Part shown: piece after piece, positions 34,538 through 43,197 of the stretch | How positions within the stretch are numbered: position 1 is the first letter of the stretch | Layout of the letters: every line of letters begins with the position of its first letter | NCBI RefSeq assembly: GCF_001905665.1 | Contig: NZ_LIVX01000004.1 | Location: 866,773-930,772, forward strand | Direction of reading: 5' to 3' | Source: Streptomyces sp. CB02261 | GTDB taxonomy: Bacteria > Actinomycetota > Actinomycetes > Streptomycetales > Streptomycetaceae | Length of the DNA: 64,000 nt | Notes under the pieces: generated by a model | Seen by the model: the letters and a program-made list of their open reading frames with translations, nothing else | What the model was told of the DNA's origin: nothing | Database searches by the model: none | Position numbers and translations under genes: made by a program

Positions 34538-35545
34538 ATGAGCACCCCATCCGAGCCGGGCCCGAGCGAGATCGCCGGCGAGCGGCGCCATCTGCTCAAC
34601 CTCGCCTACCGGCTGCTCGGTTCCGTGACCGAGGCCGAGGACGCCGTGCAGGAGACGTACACCCGCTGGTACGCGATGCCGCGCCCACGGCAGGAAGCCA
34701 TCGAGTCGCCCGGCGCCTGGCTGACGACGGTGGCCACCCGGGTCTGCCTGGACCTGCTCGGCTCGGCACGGGCCCGGCGCGAGCGTTACGTCGGCGCCTG
34801 GATTCCCGAGCCGCTGCCCGACCGGACGGAGTGGACCGGCGGTCCGTCGGGCGGGGCCGGGGCCGACTCGGCCGATCCCGCCGATCAGGTCACCTTGGAC
34901 GAGTCGGTGAGCATGGCCTTCCTCGTCGTACTGGAGTCGATGACGCCGGCCGAACGCGTGGCGTTCGTCCTGCACGACGTCTTCCGGTACCCCTTCCCGG
35001 AGGTCGCCGACATGGTCGGCCGGACGCCTGCGGCCTGCCGGCAACTGGCCTCCTCGGCCCGCCGACGCGTACGCGCGGCACGGGGTGAGGTGGGGGCGGT
35101 GGGACGCGCTGCCGTGCGGCCAGGAGGCCCAACTGCCGCTGCGACAGCTACGATTCCGACGACGTCTGCGGCCGGGCCTGGGCAGGCCGTCCTGGTACGG
35201 CGCTTCAAGGAGGCGTGGGAGGCCAAGGACATCGGGGCTCTCGTCGACCTCCTCGACCCGGGCGCCACGATGACGGCCGACGGCGGCGGCCTGGTCGGCA
35301 CCGTCCTCCGCCCGGTGGACGGCAGCGAGCGGATCGCCCAGTACCTGATCAACATCGCCGACAAGGCCCCCGGCCTGACGCTCCTGGAGCGCACGGTCAA
35401 CGGCCTGCCCGGCCTCGTCGCCCAGCAGGCAGGCATCACCATGACCGTGGCGGCCTTCAGCCTCGCCGACGACCGGATCTCCCGCATCTGGGCGATCCGC
35501 AACCCGGAGAAGCTGAGGCCGTGGACCGAGTACGGCCAGGAGTGA
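34538..35545 (+). CDS. ECF41-type RNA polymerase sigma factor with SnoaL-like C-terminal domain
   Basis: A 335-residue extracytoplasmic-function sigma factor. Region 2 lies at residues 15-80 (YRLLGSVTEAEDAVQETYTRW), region 4 at about 120-180 (TPAERVAFVLHDVFRYPFPEVADMVGRTPAACRQLASSARRRV), and a SnoaL/NTF2-like domain at 215-335. The ECF41 marks DGGG (248-251) and NPEKL (322-326) are both present. In this class the C-terminal domain regulates the sigma factor directly, so no separate anti-sigma protein is needed. The likely targets are the divergent membrane gene and possibly the nearby AhpD-fold gene. Confidence 0.9.
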   Translation: MSTPSEPGPSEIAGERRHLLNLAYRLLGSVTEAEDAVQETYTRWYAMPRPRQEAIESPGAWLTTVATRVCLDLLGSARARRERYVGAWIPEPLPDRTEWTGGPSGGAGADSADPADQVTLDESVSMAFLVVLESMTPAERVAFVLHDVFRYPFPEVADMVGRTPAACRQLASSARRRVRAARGEVGAVGRAAVRPGGPTAAATATIPTTSAAGPGQAVLVRRFKEAWEAKDIGALVDLLDPGATMTADGGGLVGTVLRPVDGSERIAQYLINIADKAPGLTLLERTVNGLPGLVAQQAGITMTVAAFSLADDRISRIWAIRNPEKLRPWTEYGQE

Positions 35546-35549
35546 CACC

Positions 35550-36092
35550 GTGAGTCCCACGACGATTCGCTTGATCGAGCCCGCCGACGGCGCCGCGCTC
35601 GCCGGCCTGCTGTCCCGGGACCGGCAGGCGTACGCGCGCTGGCTGCCCGAGCGGCCGGCCGAGTTCTACACGCCCGACGGGCAGGCCGCGGTCATCACAT
35701 CCCTGCTGGCCTCGCATGACCAGGGGCTCGCGTGGCCCGGCGTCGTGGTCTCCGACGACACCGTGATCGGGCAGGTCGGCATCAGCTCGATCCTGCGCGG
35801 CCCGTTCCAGAAGGGTTTCCTCGGCTACTGGGTCTCCTCCCTCCACCAGGGACGCGGACACACGAGCCGCGCCGTGGGCCTCGCACTGCGGATCGCCGAG
35901 GACGAGCTGAAACTGCATCGGCTGGAGGCCCACACGCAACTGGAGAACCTCGCGTCCCAGGCGATTCTCCGCAGACACGGATTCCGCTCCTGGGGCATCG
36001 CCCACGAGCACTTCCACGCGGACGGCGCCTGGCGCGACGAGGTGTTCTGGGAACGGATCCTGACTCGGCCCAGCGGCCGCCGGCCCGGATGA
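35550..36092 (+). CDS. GNAT acetyltransferase, RimJ/RimL type
   Basis: A 180-residue GCN5-related acetyltransferase. The acetyl-CoA site is visible as LHQGRGHTSRAVGLALRIAEDEL, followed by LHRLEAHTQLENLASQAILRRHGF, as in RimJ/RimL N-alpha-acetyltransferases of ribosomal proteins. The acceptor is unknown. The GTG start lies 4 nt after the sigma factor stop with AGGAG inside the end of that gene, so the two are co-transcribed and perhaps coupled. Confidence 0.88.
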   Translation: MSPTTIRLIEPADGAALAGLLSRDRQAYARWLPERPAEFYTPDGQAAVITSLLASHDQGLAWPGVVVSDDTVIGQVGISSILRGPFQKGFLGYWVSSLHQGRGHTSRAVGLALRIAEDELKLHRLEAHTQLENLASQAILRRHGFRSWGIAHEHFHADGAWRDEVFWERILTRPSGRRPG

Positions 36093-36266
36093 CCCATGAG
36101 CGTCGAACGCCTCGGCAGTCGGGAGCGAGACCTGCCTGTGCAGATCGTGCACCCGTCGTCGCAGGCCGGAGCCGGCCGCCACGCGTCCTGCGCTTGACGA
36201 CGGCCCGGCGCGGGGCTGCACTGGAATCATGGCCGCTGCGGCGACTCCGCCCTAAGGAGAGCAGCG

Positions 36267-37118
36267 ATGACGACCACGGACAGTTTCAGCCTTCTGCAGC
36301 CGTACAAGATCGCCGAGGAGACGTTCGTCATCCCGTGGGCCCTCGAGGCCCCTCCGGTCGGCCACTTCCCGATGAACTCGATGGTGATCCGGGGAGCCGA
36401 ACCGGTCCTCGTGGACACCGGCGCGCCCGCGGTGCGCGCCCAGTGGCTGGAGGCGGCCTGGTCCGTCGTGGATCCCCTGGACGTACGGTGGATCTTCCTC
36501 ACCCACGACGACCGCGACCACGCCGGCAACCTCATGGCGGTCCTCGCGGAATGCCCGAACGCGACCCTGCTGACGACCTGGTTCTCCCTCGGCCGCATGG
36601 CCGAGGAGTGGGAGACCCCCATCAACCGGTGCCGGTTCCTGATCGACGGCGACACGATCGACGCGGGCGACCGCACCCTGGTCGCCAAGCGACCGCCCCT
36701 CTACGACAACCCGACGACCCGCGCCCTCTTCGACCCGAAGGCCGGCGTCCTGTGGGCGGTCGACACCTTCGCCACGAACGTGCCGACCCCCATGCCCGAG
36801 ACGGCAGCGCTGTCGCCGGACGAGTTCCGCGACGGCCAGCTCTTCGGCGGACGGCTGGTCTCCCCCTGGGTCGCCCTGCTGGACGCCCGGAAGTTCGGGA
36901 CGGTCGTCACCGACTTCCAGCACCTGAACGCCGAGGTCATCGCCGGGTGCCACTGCCCTGTTCTCCGCGGCCCCCAGATCCCCGAGGCCTACGACCTCCT
37001 CCGCCGGCTCCCCGAGGTCCCACCGTGGACGGAGTTCACCCAGGCCGACCTGGACCAGTGGATGGAGGCCGCCGAGAGCTCGGTTCCGCCGGAGCAGCCG
37101 CGGCCGTCGGGGACGTGA
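36267..37118 (+). CDS. MBL-fold metallo-hydrolase (flavodiiron/ODP-like)
   Basis: A 283-residue metallo-beta-lactamase-fold protein. The metal motif reads THDDRDHAGN, an HxDxDH arrangement as in the diiron oxygen-binding (ODP) domain of flavodiiron proteins rather than HxHxDH of hydrolases. GVLWAVDTFA and AGCHCPVL carry the later ligands. No flavodoxin domain follows, so it would need a separate reductase if it reduces O2 or NO. AAGGAG sits 6 nt before the ATG. It is downstream of the GNAT gene with a 174-nt gap. Confidence 0.83.
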   Translation: MTTTDSFSLLQPYKIAEETFVIPWALEAPPVGHFPMNSMVIRGAEPVLVDTGAPAVRAQWLEAAWSVVDPLDVRWIFLTHDDRDHAGNLMAVLAECPNATLLTTWFSLGRMAEEWETPINRCRFLIDGDTIDAGDRTLVAKRPPLYDNPTTRALFDPKAGVLWAVDTFATNVPTPMPETAALSPDEFRDGQLFGGRLVSPWVALLDARKFGTVVTDFQHLNAEVIAGCHCPVLRGPQIPEAYDLLRRLPEVPPWTEFTQADLDQWMEAAESSVPPEQPRPSGT

Positions 37119-37226
37119 GGGGCGGGACCGGAGCGGACGAGGCGCCGTCAGGCCTCACAGGTCGTACGGAGCCGTGGGCGGGCGCCGTACGAACCGGCCC
37201 GGCTCCGGGGCGGCGTCCCCTCGGGA

Positions 37227-38549
37227 TCAGCATCCGGCATCGGGCCGTTCCGCCGTCGACGGTCGCGAGGCGTCGGTGAGGTCGGCGCCGGTCGCGGCGT
37301 CCCGCCGGGAGTTGGCGACGCCGTGCCAGTCCAGGCACATGATCGTGGCGTCGTCGTCCAGCTGACCACGGCCGGCGTCGACGACAGCCCCGATGAGGGT
37401 GCGGGCGGCCTCGCGGGGATGGAGCGCGCGGGTGCGAACGATCAGCTCCGGCAGGTCGAGGTCCTCGGCGTTGCGTTCCAGCATGCCGTCCGTCAGCATC
37501 ACCAGCCGGTCGCCCGGCCGCAGGTCCAGCGACTGCACCCGGTAGTGGTGCGCGTGTGCGGTGTGGATGCTGAGACCGAACGGCAGGTCCACCCGGGGAG
37601 CGAGTTCCTGCACCTCCCCGTCTCGCATCCGCAGCGGCCAGGGGTGCCCGGCGTTGACAAGCTCGGCCCGGCCGTCGAGCAGGCTGATGCGCAGCAGCTG
37701 CCCGGTGACGTAACCCATGCGTCCGTGATCCCGCATGGCCTGGTCGGCCTGGTGCGCCTGTTCCGCGAGTCCGGCGCCCGCCCTCCGCGCCCTGCGCAGA
37801 GCACCCACCACGAGGGTGGCCAGCAGCGCGGCGTCGACATCGTGGCCCATGGCGTCGGTGACGGAGAGCTGGACCGTGTCCCGGTCGATCACGTAGTCGA
37901 AGGTGTCGCCCCCCACGTGTTCGGCGGGCTCCAGTGCCCCGGCAATCGTGAACTGCGCCGCCTCGCACGCCAGCGATGCCGGGAGCAGCCGGTGCTGGAT
38001 CTCCGCGGCCAGGCTCAGCGGGGTGGTGCGGCGCCCCCACTGGTACACATCGGTGTGCGACCGGTTCGCGATGACGATGTACCCCAGCGCGTGCGCGGTC
38101 TCGCTGATCTCCCGCATCACCTCCGCACCCGGCGGCGCGGGCAGGAACAGTTCGAGGAGCCCGATGGCATCGCCGCGGTTGGTCACCGGGGCGACGACCC
38201 GCACCAGCCGGCCCCCGCCACCGTCCTCCACGCTCGGCCGCTGGCTGCGGATCACGTCGTCGTACAGAGTTCCGCGCAGCGAGATACGCCGGGCCGGCTC
38301 ATCGGTCTCGACACTGCCCGCGGCCCCCAGCCGCACGACCGAACTGCCGGTGAAGTCAGTGATCAGGAACGACACCGACGCTGCCCCGAGACGCTCCCTG
38401 AGCATGCGCGCGACCACGTCGAGCGACTCCACGGGGGCTGCCGCCTCCGCCGCCTCCAACGCCCCGGCCAGCGTCATCACTCCGCCCCGACGGCTGCCGC
38501 CCGCGGTGAGACGTGGAACCTGCCCGTCGTCCGGCCTTTCCGAGCCCAC
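37227..38549 (-). CDS. GAF-PP2C (SpoIIE-type) protein phosphatase
   Basis: A 440-residue Rsb-type phosphatase. A GAF-like sensor domain at about 40-165 (SFLITDFTGSSVVRL, VAPVTNRGDAIGLLEL) is followed by the PP2C_SIG catalytic domain at 185-410. Catalytic Asp motifs are GGDTFDY, VTDAMGHDVDA and LTDGMLERN, with DDATIM at the end. Such enzymes dephosphorylate anti-anti-sigma proteins; the RsbW-like ATPase at 17189 shows that the genome carries this type of module. The start is uncertain: a GTG at 38549 or an ATG 24 codons later. Confidence 0.88.
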   Translation of the reverse strand: MGSERPDDGQVPRLTAGGSRRGGVMTLAGALEAAEAAAPVESLDVVARMLRERLGAASVSFLITDFTGSSVVRLGAAGSVETDEPARRISLRGTLYDDVIRSQRPSVEDGGGGRLVRVVAPVTNRGDAIGLLELFLPAPPGAEVMREISETAHALGYIVIANRSHTDVYQWGRRTTPLSLAAEIQHRLLPASLACEAAQFTIAGALEPAEHVGGDTFDYVIDRDTVQLSVTDAMGHDVDAALLATLVVGALRRARRAGAGLAEQAHQADQAMRDHGRMGYVTGQLLRISLLDGRAELVNAGHPWPLRMRDGEVQELAPRVDLPFGLSIHTAHAHHYRVQSLDLRPGDRLVMLTDGMLERNAEDLDLPELIVRTRALHPREAARTLIGAVVDAGRGQLDDDATIMCLDWHGVANSRRDAATGADLTDASRPSTAERPDAGC

Positions 38550-39064
38550 AGTGATCCCTTACTGCTCGATGCCGGCCCGGGGCCGCGTCCGGAGTACGAA
38601 GATCCGTAACAGGCCGACGCCTGACGCTTCACATTGCACCACGAAAGCATCGTCTCCTGGCCACTCGCCGACGAAGAGACGCATACGGACGCGCCGCCGC
38701 GGACCCCTCGTTCGGATCAGCCGTGACGGCGGCGGCCCCGGACGGGATCGCGTCCACCGGCTGGGCGAAACGGACACCCGCCATATGGGGTGACGTCGTC
38801 CACGGAGCCGTCACCCTCCGCAAGCCTTCCTCGTTGATGACGCGGGACCTCTCCCCGTCCCTCACCGCCACGGCGGTCGCTGCGCGAACGGCCCTCCCGG
38901 CTCGTCTCCGAGCTTCCCCCGTGTCGTACCTCTCAGCCTTCCCGGCTCCGGTGACGCGGTCCGACCCATGAGGAGCGCGGCGGCCGGCACCGGGTCGGAC
39001 CGGACGACAGCGTCCCCTGAACCCCCTAGCCGACTTCGATCACAGCCAGAAAGGAATCCGCCTC
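38550..39064. other. 515-bp region without a supported gene
   Basis: Between the minus-strand phosphatase and the plus-strand cupin gene there are only short frames (72-82 codons) with unusual residue content and no strong ribosome site. Promoters for both flanking genes presumably lie here. I see no repeat, RNA or mobile element. Confidence 0.4.
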
Positions 39065-39391
39065 ATGCTCGCAGGATTCGAGGTATCCCACGTCGACCAG
39101 GCGCCGCAGCAGCAGGTCACTGACGGCATCGCCGTCACGATGCTGCGGGAGGGAGACGACAACAGCGCCCTGTCCGCGATGCTCATCGAGTTCGCCCCCG
39201 GTGCCGTCTTCGGCAAGGAGATCCACGAGAGGCAGGAAATCCTCTTCGTTCTCGAAGGAGAGTTCCACGACGGTGAACGCGTGCACCCGGCCGGGACGCT
39301 GATCACGGCGCAGGAGGGCAGCACGCACTGGCCGCAGTCCCAGACCGGTTGCCGCTTGCTCGTTCTGTACCCCCACGGGGCTACGAGGTGA
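39065..39391 (+). CDS. Small cupin-domain protein
   Basis: A 108-residue single-domain cupin. The first motif region reads APGAVFGKEIHERQEILFVLEGEFHDGERVHPAG, with one metal-type His (EIHER) and the conserved Glu; the second motif is GSTHWPQSQTGCRLLVLY with one His. The ligand set is shorter than the usual three His plus Glu, so metal binding may be weak. An AAAGGAA site lies about 10 nt before the ATG. It is followed 19 nt later by a DinB-family gene, making a small operon. Confidence 0.82.
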   Translation: MLAGFEVSHVDQAPQQQVTDGIAVTMLREGDDNSALSAMLIEFAPGAVFGKEIHERQEILFVLEGEFHDGERVHPAGTLITAQEGSTHWPQSQTGCRLLVLYPHGATR

Positions 39392-39410
39392 ACCGCCGGT
39401 AGGGACCGGC

Positions 39411-40055
39411 ATGCGTGACCACGAGCACCCCATGGCAGGCTTACACCGCATGATCGATGACTTCGCGAAGGACAACCTGCACGGGAGACTGCGGCGGGAC
39501 CGCGAGGCGCTGCTCTGGAAACTCGACGGCCTGTCCGAATACGACGTCCGCCGGCCCCTGACAGCGACCGGGACCAACCTCCTCGGCCTCGTCAAACACG
39601 TGGCCACCGTTGAGGCCAGGTACTTCGGCGAGGTCTTCGACCGCCCTTCCCCGGAACCCGTGCCCCGGTGGCAGGACTCCGACGGCAGCGATCTGTGGGC
39701 GGCCGAGGACGAGACCCGCGAGCAGGTCATCGGGTTCTATCGGCGCACGTGGGAACACTCGGACGCGACGATCGACGGGCTTCCCCTCGATGCCCCCGGC
39801 CACGTGCCGTGGTGGCCGGAGCCCCATGCCGCCACGAACCTGTTCGCCATCCTGGTCCATGTGCTCGGTGAGTCCATCCGGCATGCCGGGCACGCCGACA
39901 TCCTGCGCGAAGGTCTGGACGGCCGGACCGGGTTGCGCCCCGAATTCGAGAGGCGGATCGACGCGGAAGCCCGTGCGGCCCACTGCGCGAAGATCGAGCA
40001 GGCCGCCAGGTCGGCCGCACCGAGCAAGGCCTGGAGGCCGTCTCACGCGACCTGA
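39411..40055 (+). CDS. DinB/DUF664-family protein
   Basis: A 214-residue four-helix-bundle protein of the DinB (YfiT/mycothiol-dependent) superfamily. The conserved metal-type His residues are found in GLVKHVATVEARYF, LVHVLGESIRHAGHADILRE and the preceding block. Actinobacterial members are often mycothiol-dependent thiol transferases for detoxification. AGGGA sits 5 nt before the ATG. It is co-directional with and close to the cupin gene, so the pair may act on one substrate. Confidence 0.85.
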   Translation: MRDHEHPMAGLHRMIDDFAKDNLHGRLRRDREALLWKLDGLSEYDVRRPLTATGTNLLGLVKHVATVEARYFGEVFDRPSPEPVPRWQDSDGSDLWAAEDETREQVIGFYRRTWEHSDATIDGLPLDAPGHVPWWPEPHAATNLFAILVHVLGESIRHAGHADILREGLDGRTGLRPEFERRIDAEARAAHCAKIEQAARSAAPSKAWRPSHAT

Positions 40056-40135
40056 TGTTCGTGCGACGTGATGCCGGTCGGGGATCTCCCGGGAGATCAC
40101 GGTCTACTCGGCCGTCGCTGCGACACAATCGCGGG

Positions 40136-41254
40136 ATGATCGGCAGACGAATCACCTATCGCACCGTGGACGGTGTCCGCATACCCGGGACCTGGCGGCC
40201 CGCCTTCATCCACAACGGCAGGTACTTCCTCACCGAGCTCTTCATCTATGCCGACGGACTCATCGACTGCTGGGGCCTGGTCACCGTCGAGGAGTTCGAG
40301 GAGAAGCTCCGGACGGGGAGGGTGGCCACCACCCTTCCGGACGGCGCCCAGGCGGCCGTGCACGGTGTCGCGCGCTGGAAGTTCAGCGAGCCGCAGAGCC
40401 GGCTCACCCCTGAGCTGCTGGTCGCCGAAGTCCGCGACACCATCGACCGGCTGAACGAGCGGCCGGACTCGACCGGCCGCTGCCTCGCCGCCGTCGACGC
40501 GTTCCTCGCGGATCGCACCGAGGAGAACCGGGCCGCGGCGCGCACCGCGTTCCTCGCCATACCGGCCTCGAAGCGCCGCTACGCGCTGGGCGACATGGAC
40601 GCGAAGGACGGGCCGCTGCGGTTTCTGGTGGCCGGGCCAGGAGGCCGGACCTACCGGCCGACCGAGCCCCCGGTCTCGCAGGAGGCCTACGACAGGGCCC
40701 TCACGTACTTCGAGGAGCGCGCCCGCCTGCGCGAGGAGCACGCCGCGCTCGTCTCCGCGGACGGACCACCCGCCCCGTACGCCCCGGCTGTCCGGCTCGG
40801 CCACGCGTACCAGAACGAGCCGGTGGCCGATCCCGGCCACCTCGGACTGCGCAACGACTACCCCGCCCCCATCACCGTCGGGGACGTCGTCCACCCCTCC
40901 GTCGCGCACGCCTACTGGGCCCTGTCGGTCACTCAGCCGGAGGTCCGTAGCGCGATCACGGCAGCGGACACCGTTTCCGCGGCCCGCAAGCTCGCGGCCG
41001 GTACAGAACGCCGTGAGGACTGGGAGCACGTACGCGCCGCCGTCATGACCGGTCTGCTCCGCGCCAAGTACGACCAGCATCCCGAGCTGGCCGAGATCCT
41101 GCTGGCGACGGACGACGCCACACTCGTCTACGACGACGTGGACTCGGCCTTCTGGGGCGACAACTCCGGCCGCGGCCGCAACTGGACCGGCCGTCTCCTC
41201 GAACTCGTCCGCTCCGAACTGCGCATGGGGCGAAACGGGATCCCCGGGCTGTGA
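40136..41254 (+). CDS. NADAR-domain fusion protein (YbiA-like)
   Basis: A 372-residue two-part protein. Residues 1-90 form a compact beta-rich domain (FIHNGRYFLTELFIYADGLIDCWG) of unknown type, and 95-210 is a helical linker. From about residue 237 a NADAR domain is clear: GLRNDYPAPITVGDVVHPSVAHAYWA, KYDQHPELAEILLATDDATL, then VDSAFWGDNSGRGRNWTGRLL. NADAR proteins act on ADP-ribosylated substrates; some remove ADP-ribose from guanine in DNA. No DarT-like toxin is adjacent. The start at 40136 was chosen because homology begins there. Confidence 0.8.
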   Translation: MIGRRITYRTVDGVRIPGTWRPAFIHNGRYFLTELFIYADGLIDCWGLVTVEEFEEKLRTGRVATTLPDGAQAAVHGVARWKFSEPQSRLTPELLVAEVRDTIDRLNERPDSTGRCLAAVDAFLADRTEENRAAARTAFLAIPASKRRYALGDMDAKDGPLRFLVAGPGGRTYRPTEPPVSQEAYDRALTYFEERARLREEHAALVSADGPPAPYAPAVRLGHAYQNEPVADPGHLGLRNDYPAPITVGDVVHPSVAHAYWALSVTQPEVRSAITAADTVSAARKLAAGTERREDWEHVRAAVMTGLLRAKYDQHPELAEILLATDDATLVYDDVDSAFWGDNSGRGRNWTGRLLELVRSELRMGRNGIPGL

Positions 41255-41322
41255 CGAGGGCCGACCCGTCGACGGCGGCCTCCGCGGCCGGTTGTGACGA
41301 GATCACACCCACCGGACCGTTC

Positions 41323-41739
41323 TCAGGCAGCCCTCGTGGCGTTGCCGAGGAGTTTGGTGGGGGTGACGCGGACGACCACGCGGACCTCTTCCGGCGGAGC
41401 CGCCAGGTACTCCGCGCCGCCGCCGGGGCCCACGTACTCCTCCGCGATGCGGACGGCCACCGCGCGGCCGATGTCCTCGGTGACGGTGGCCGTGCCGCGG
41501 ATCTCGACGTACAGCTCCGGGTCCGCGAGGTCGAACACGGTCAGGCCGACCCGGGGGTCGCGGAGTATGTTCCGTTCCTTTCGGCGCCCCCGCTCCGTGG
41601 AGATCAGCACCTCGCCGCCGTCACGGCTGACCCAGACCACCGAACTCTGCGGGCTGCCGTCGGGGTTGAGGGTGGCCAGGACGGCAGGGTGCGGGGCGTC
41701 GAGCAGGGCACGTACGGCGTGGTTCATCTCGATGGGCAT
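41323..41739 (-). CDS. PPOX-class F420-dependent/flavin-binding split-barrel protein
   Basis: A 138-residue split-barrel protein of the pyridoxamine-5'-phosphate-oxidase-like class. The start MNHAVRALLDAPHPAVLATLNPDGSPQSSVVWV and the block VLISTERGRRKERNILRDPRVGLTVFD are typical of actinobacterial F420-dependent enzymes. It would bind F420 or FMN and reduce or oxidise a small substrate. Two ATG codons 5 residues apart compete as start. The gene stands alone on the minus strand. Confidence 0.87.
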   Translation of the reverse strand: MPIEMNHAVRALLDAPHPAVLATLNPDGSPQSSVVWVSRDGGEVLISTERGRRKERNILRDPRVGLTVFDLADPELYVEIRGTATVTEDIGRAVAVRIAEEYVGPGGGAEYLAAPPEEVRVVVRVTPTKLLGNATRAA

Positions 41740-41907
41740 GCCGGGGAGGCTAACCGGCCACTCCGGCGCGCGCACCGAATTCCCTTCCGCCGCGCGGGAT
41801 CGGTCGCGTATCCGAGGAGCCGCGCCCCGCCCGTACCCGAGCGGTGAGCCGTGTGCCTCGCCCTGCAACACTGGTTCCCCACCGGCGACACAGGGAGACG
41901 TCCACGT

Positions 41908-43128
41908 ATGAACGTGCCATCCGTGCGAACCGCGGCGGAGCGCTCCGACACATCCGCCGTCCGGATCGGTGCCCTCGTCCCGCTGTCTCCGCCCGGCTGG
42001 GTCGAGGCGGGCCGGCACCTGCTCGCCGGGCTCGAGGCCGCCGTCGGTGACGTCAACGACAGCGGCGGCATCGGCGGCAGGCCGCTCGACCTGATGGTCC
42101 GAGACACCGCGGCCGATCCCCGGCGGGCTGCCGCCGCGATGGAGGAGCTGGCCGAGCTCGGCGTGGCAGCCGTCGCCGGCGAGTACCACAGCGTCGTCGC
42201 CCGTGCCGCGGCCGCCGAGGCGGACGCGCTGAGGCTGCCGTTCCTCTGTTCGTCGGCCGTCCTCGACGCTCTCACCGAGGAGCCGACGGACTGGGTCGCG
42301 CGCCTCGCGCCGCCGCAGTCGCACGGCTGGCGGCTCTACGCGGACTTCCTCCTCGGCGCGGGACACCGCCGTATCGCCGTGGCGGCCGAGCCGAGCGTGT
42401 ACTGGGCGTCAGGGACCCGCGTCCTCCGGGACCGCCTCGCCACCCGTGGCGGCACCGTCATCGAACTCGACGCCCGGGCACTCACGCCGACGGACGTGTG
42501 CGACGCACTCGTCACCCACCGCGCGACCGCCCTCCTCCTGTTGACGGGGTTTCCCGAGCCGGCCGTGTCGATCGTCAAGGCCGTCCGCGCCGACCGGCGC
42601 CTGACCGGGAGGGAGACCGGGACCGGGGCCGAGATCGGGACCGGGGCCGAGGGCACGGGGGCCGGGACCGGGGGCGGGGCCGAGAACTCGGGGCCCGCGA
42701 CCGGGGGCGCGACCGGGATCCTGATCGGTGCTCCCGCCGGGCAACCGGAGTTCGCCGCGTGGTCGGGCTCTCTGGGCGACGACGGTGCCGCGGTCCCGTT
42801 CCTCCGCTACCTGCCCGGCCACCTCAGCCCCCTCGGCGTACGCGTCGACCAGGCCCTCCGCGAGCGGCTGGCCGCCCCGCCCTCGTTCGTCGCGTTCGAG
42901 GGGTACGACACCGTCACCGTCCTCGCCGACATGCTGCGCCGCCACGGCACGGATCGGGCGGGTATCGCCGCGTCCTGGTCGCAGGTGACCGTCGAAGGCA
43001 CCCGCGGGCGGATCCAGTTCACCCGCGTGCCGGGGATCAGCGTGTGGCAGGCGGCTCGGACGCCGATCCAGGTCGCGGATCGGGACCCGGCCGCACCCGG
43101 CCGCTTCCGCGTCCTCCACGCCACCTGA
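41908..43128 (+). CDS. Periplasmic-binding-fold (LivK/AmiC-like) protein without signal peptide
   Basis: A 406-residue type I periplasmic binding fold: IGALVPLSPPGWVEAGRHLLAGLEAAVGDVNDSGGIGGRPL, then GVAAVAGEYHSVVARAAA and FVAFEGYDTVTVLADML. The ATG at 41908 has GGGAGA upstream, and no signal or lipobox follows, so it is probably cytoplasmic or a ligand sensor like AmiC. A Gly/Thr/Glu-rich repeat insert at about residues 233-271 corresponds to a GC-rich minisatellite. No ABC permease genes are adjacent. Confidence 0.82.
   Translation: MNVPSVRTAAERSDTSAVRIGALVPLSPPGWVEAGRHLLAGLEAAVGDVNDSGGIGGRPLDLMVRDTAADPRRAAAAMEELAELGVAAVAGEYHSVVARAAAAEADALRLPFLCSSAVLDALTEEPTDWVARLAPPQSHGWRLYADFLLGAGHRRIAVAAEPSVYWASGTRVLRDRLATRGGTVIELDARALTPTDVCDALVTHRATALLLLTGFPEPAVSIVKAVRADRRLTGRETGTGAEIGTGAEGTGAGTGGGAENSGPATGGATGILIGAPAGQPEFAAWSGSLGDDGAAVPFLRYLPGHLSPLGVRVDQALRERLAAPPSFVAFEGYDTVTVLADMLRRHGTDRAGIAASWSQVTVEGTRGRIQFTRVPGISVWQAARTPIQVADRDPAAPGRFRVLHAT
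42603..42720 (+). repeat. GC-rich tandem repeat inside the LivK-like gene
   Basis: Short repeats of the type GGGACCGGGGCCGAG recur with drift, encoding a Gly/Thr/Ala/Glu-rich loop in the binding protein. The frame is kept. Copy number may vary between strains. Confidence 0.7.
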
Positions 43129-43197
43129 GCGGCACGGCGGGGGCGTCGTCGCGCGACCCGGCCGGTGCCGGTCGACCACGTCTTGAGTGGGGTGCTG

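Noticed and set aside
38559..38971. Several 60-82-codon frames on both strands
   Set aside because: No ribosome site, no recognised family and overlapping alternatives on both strands; treated as non-coding.
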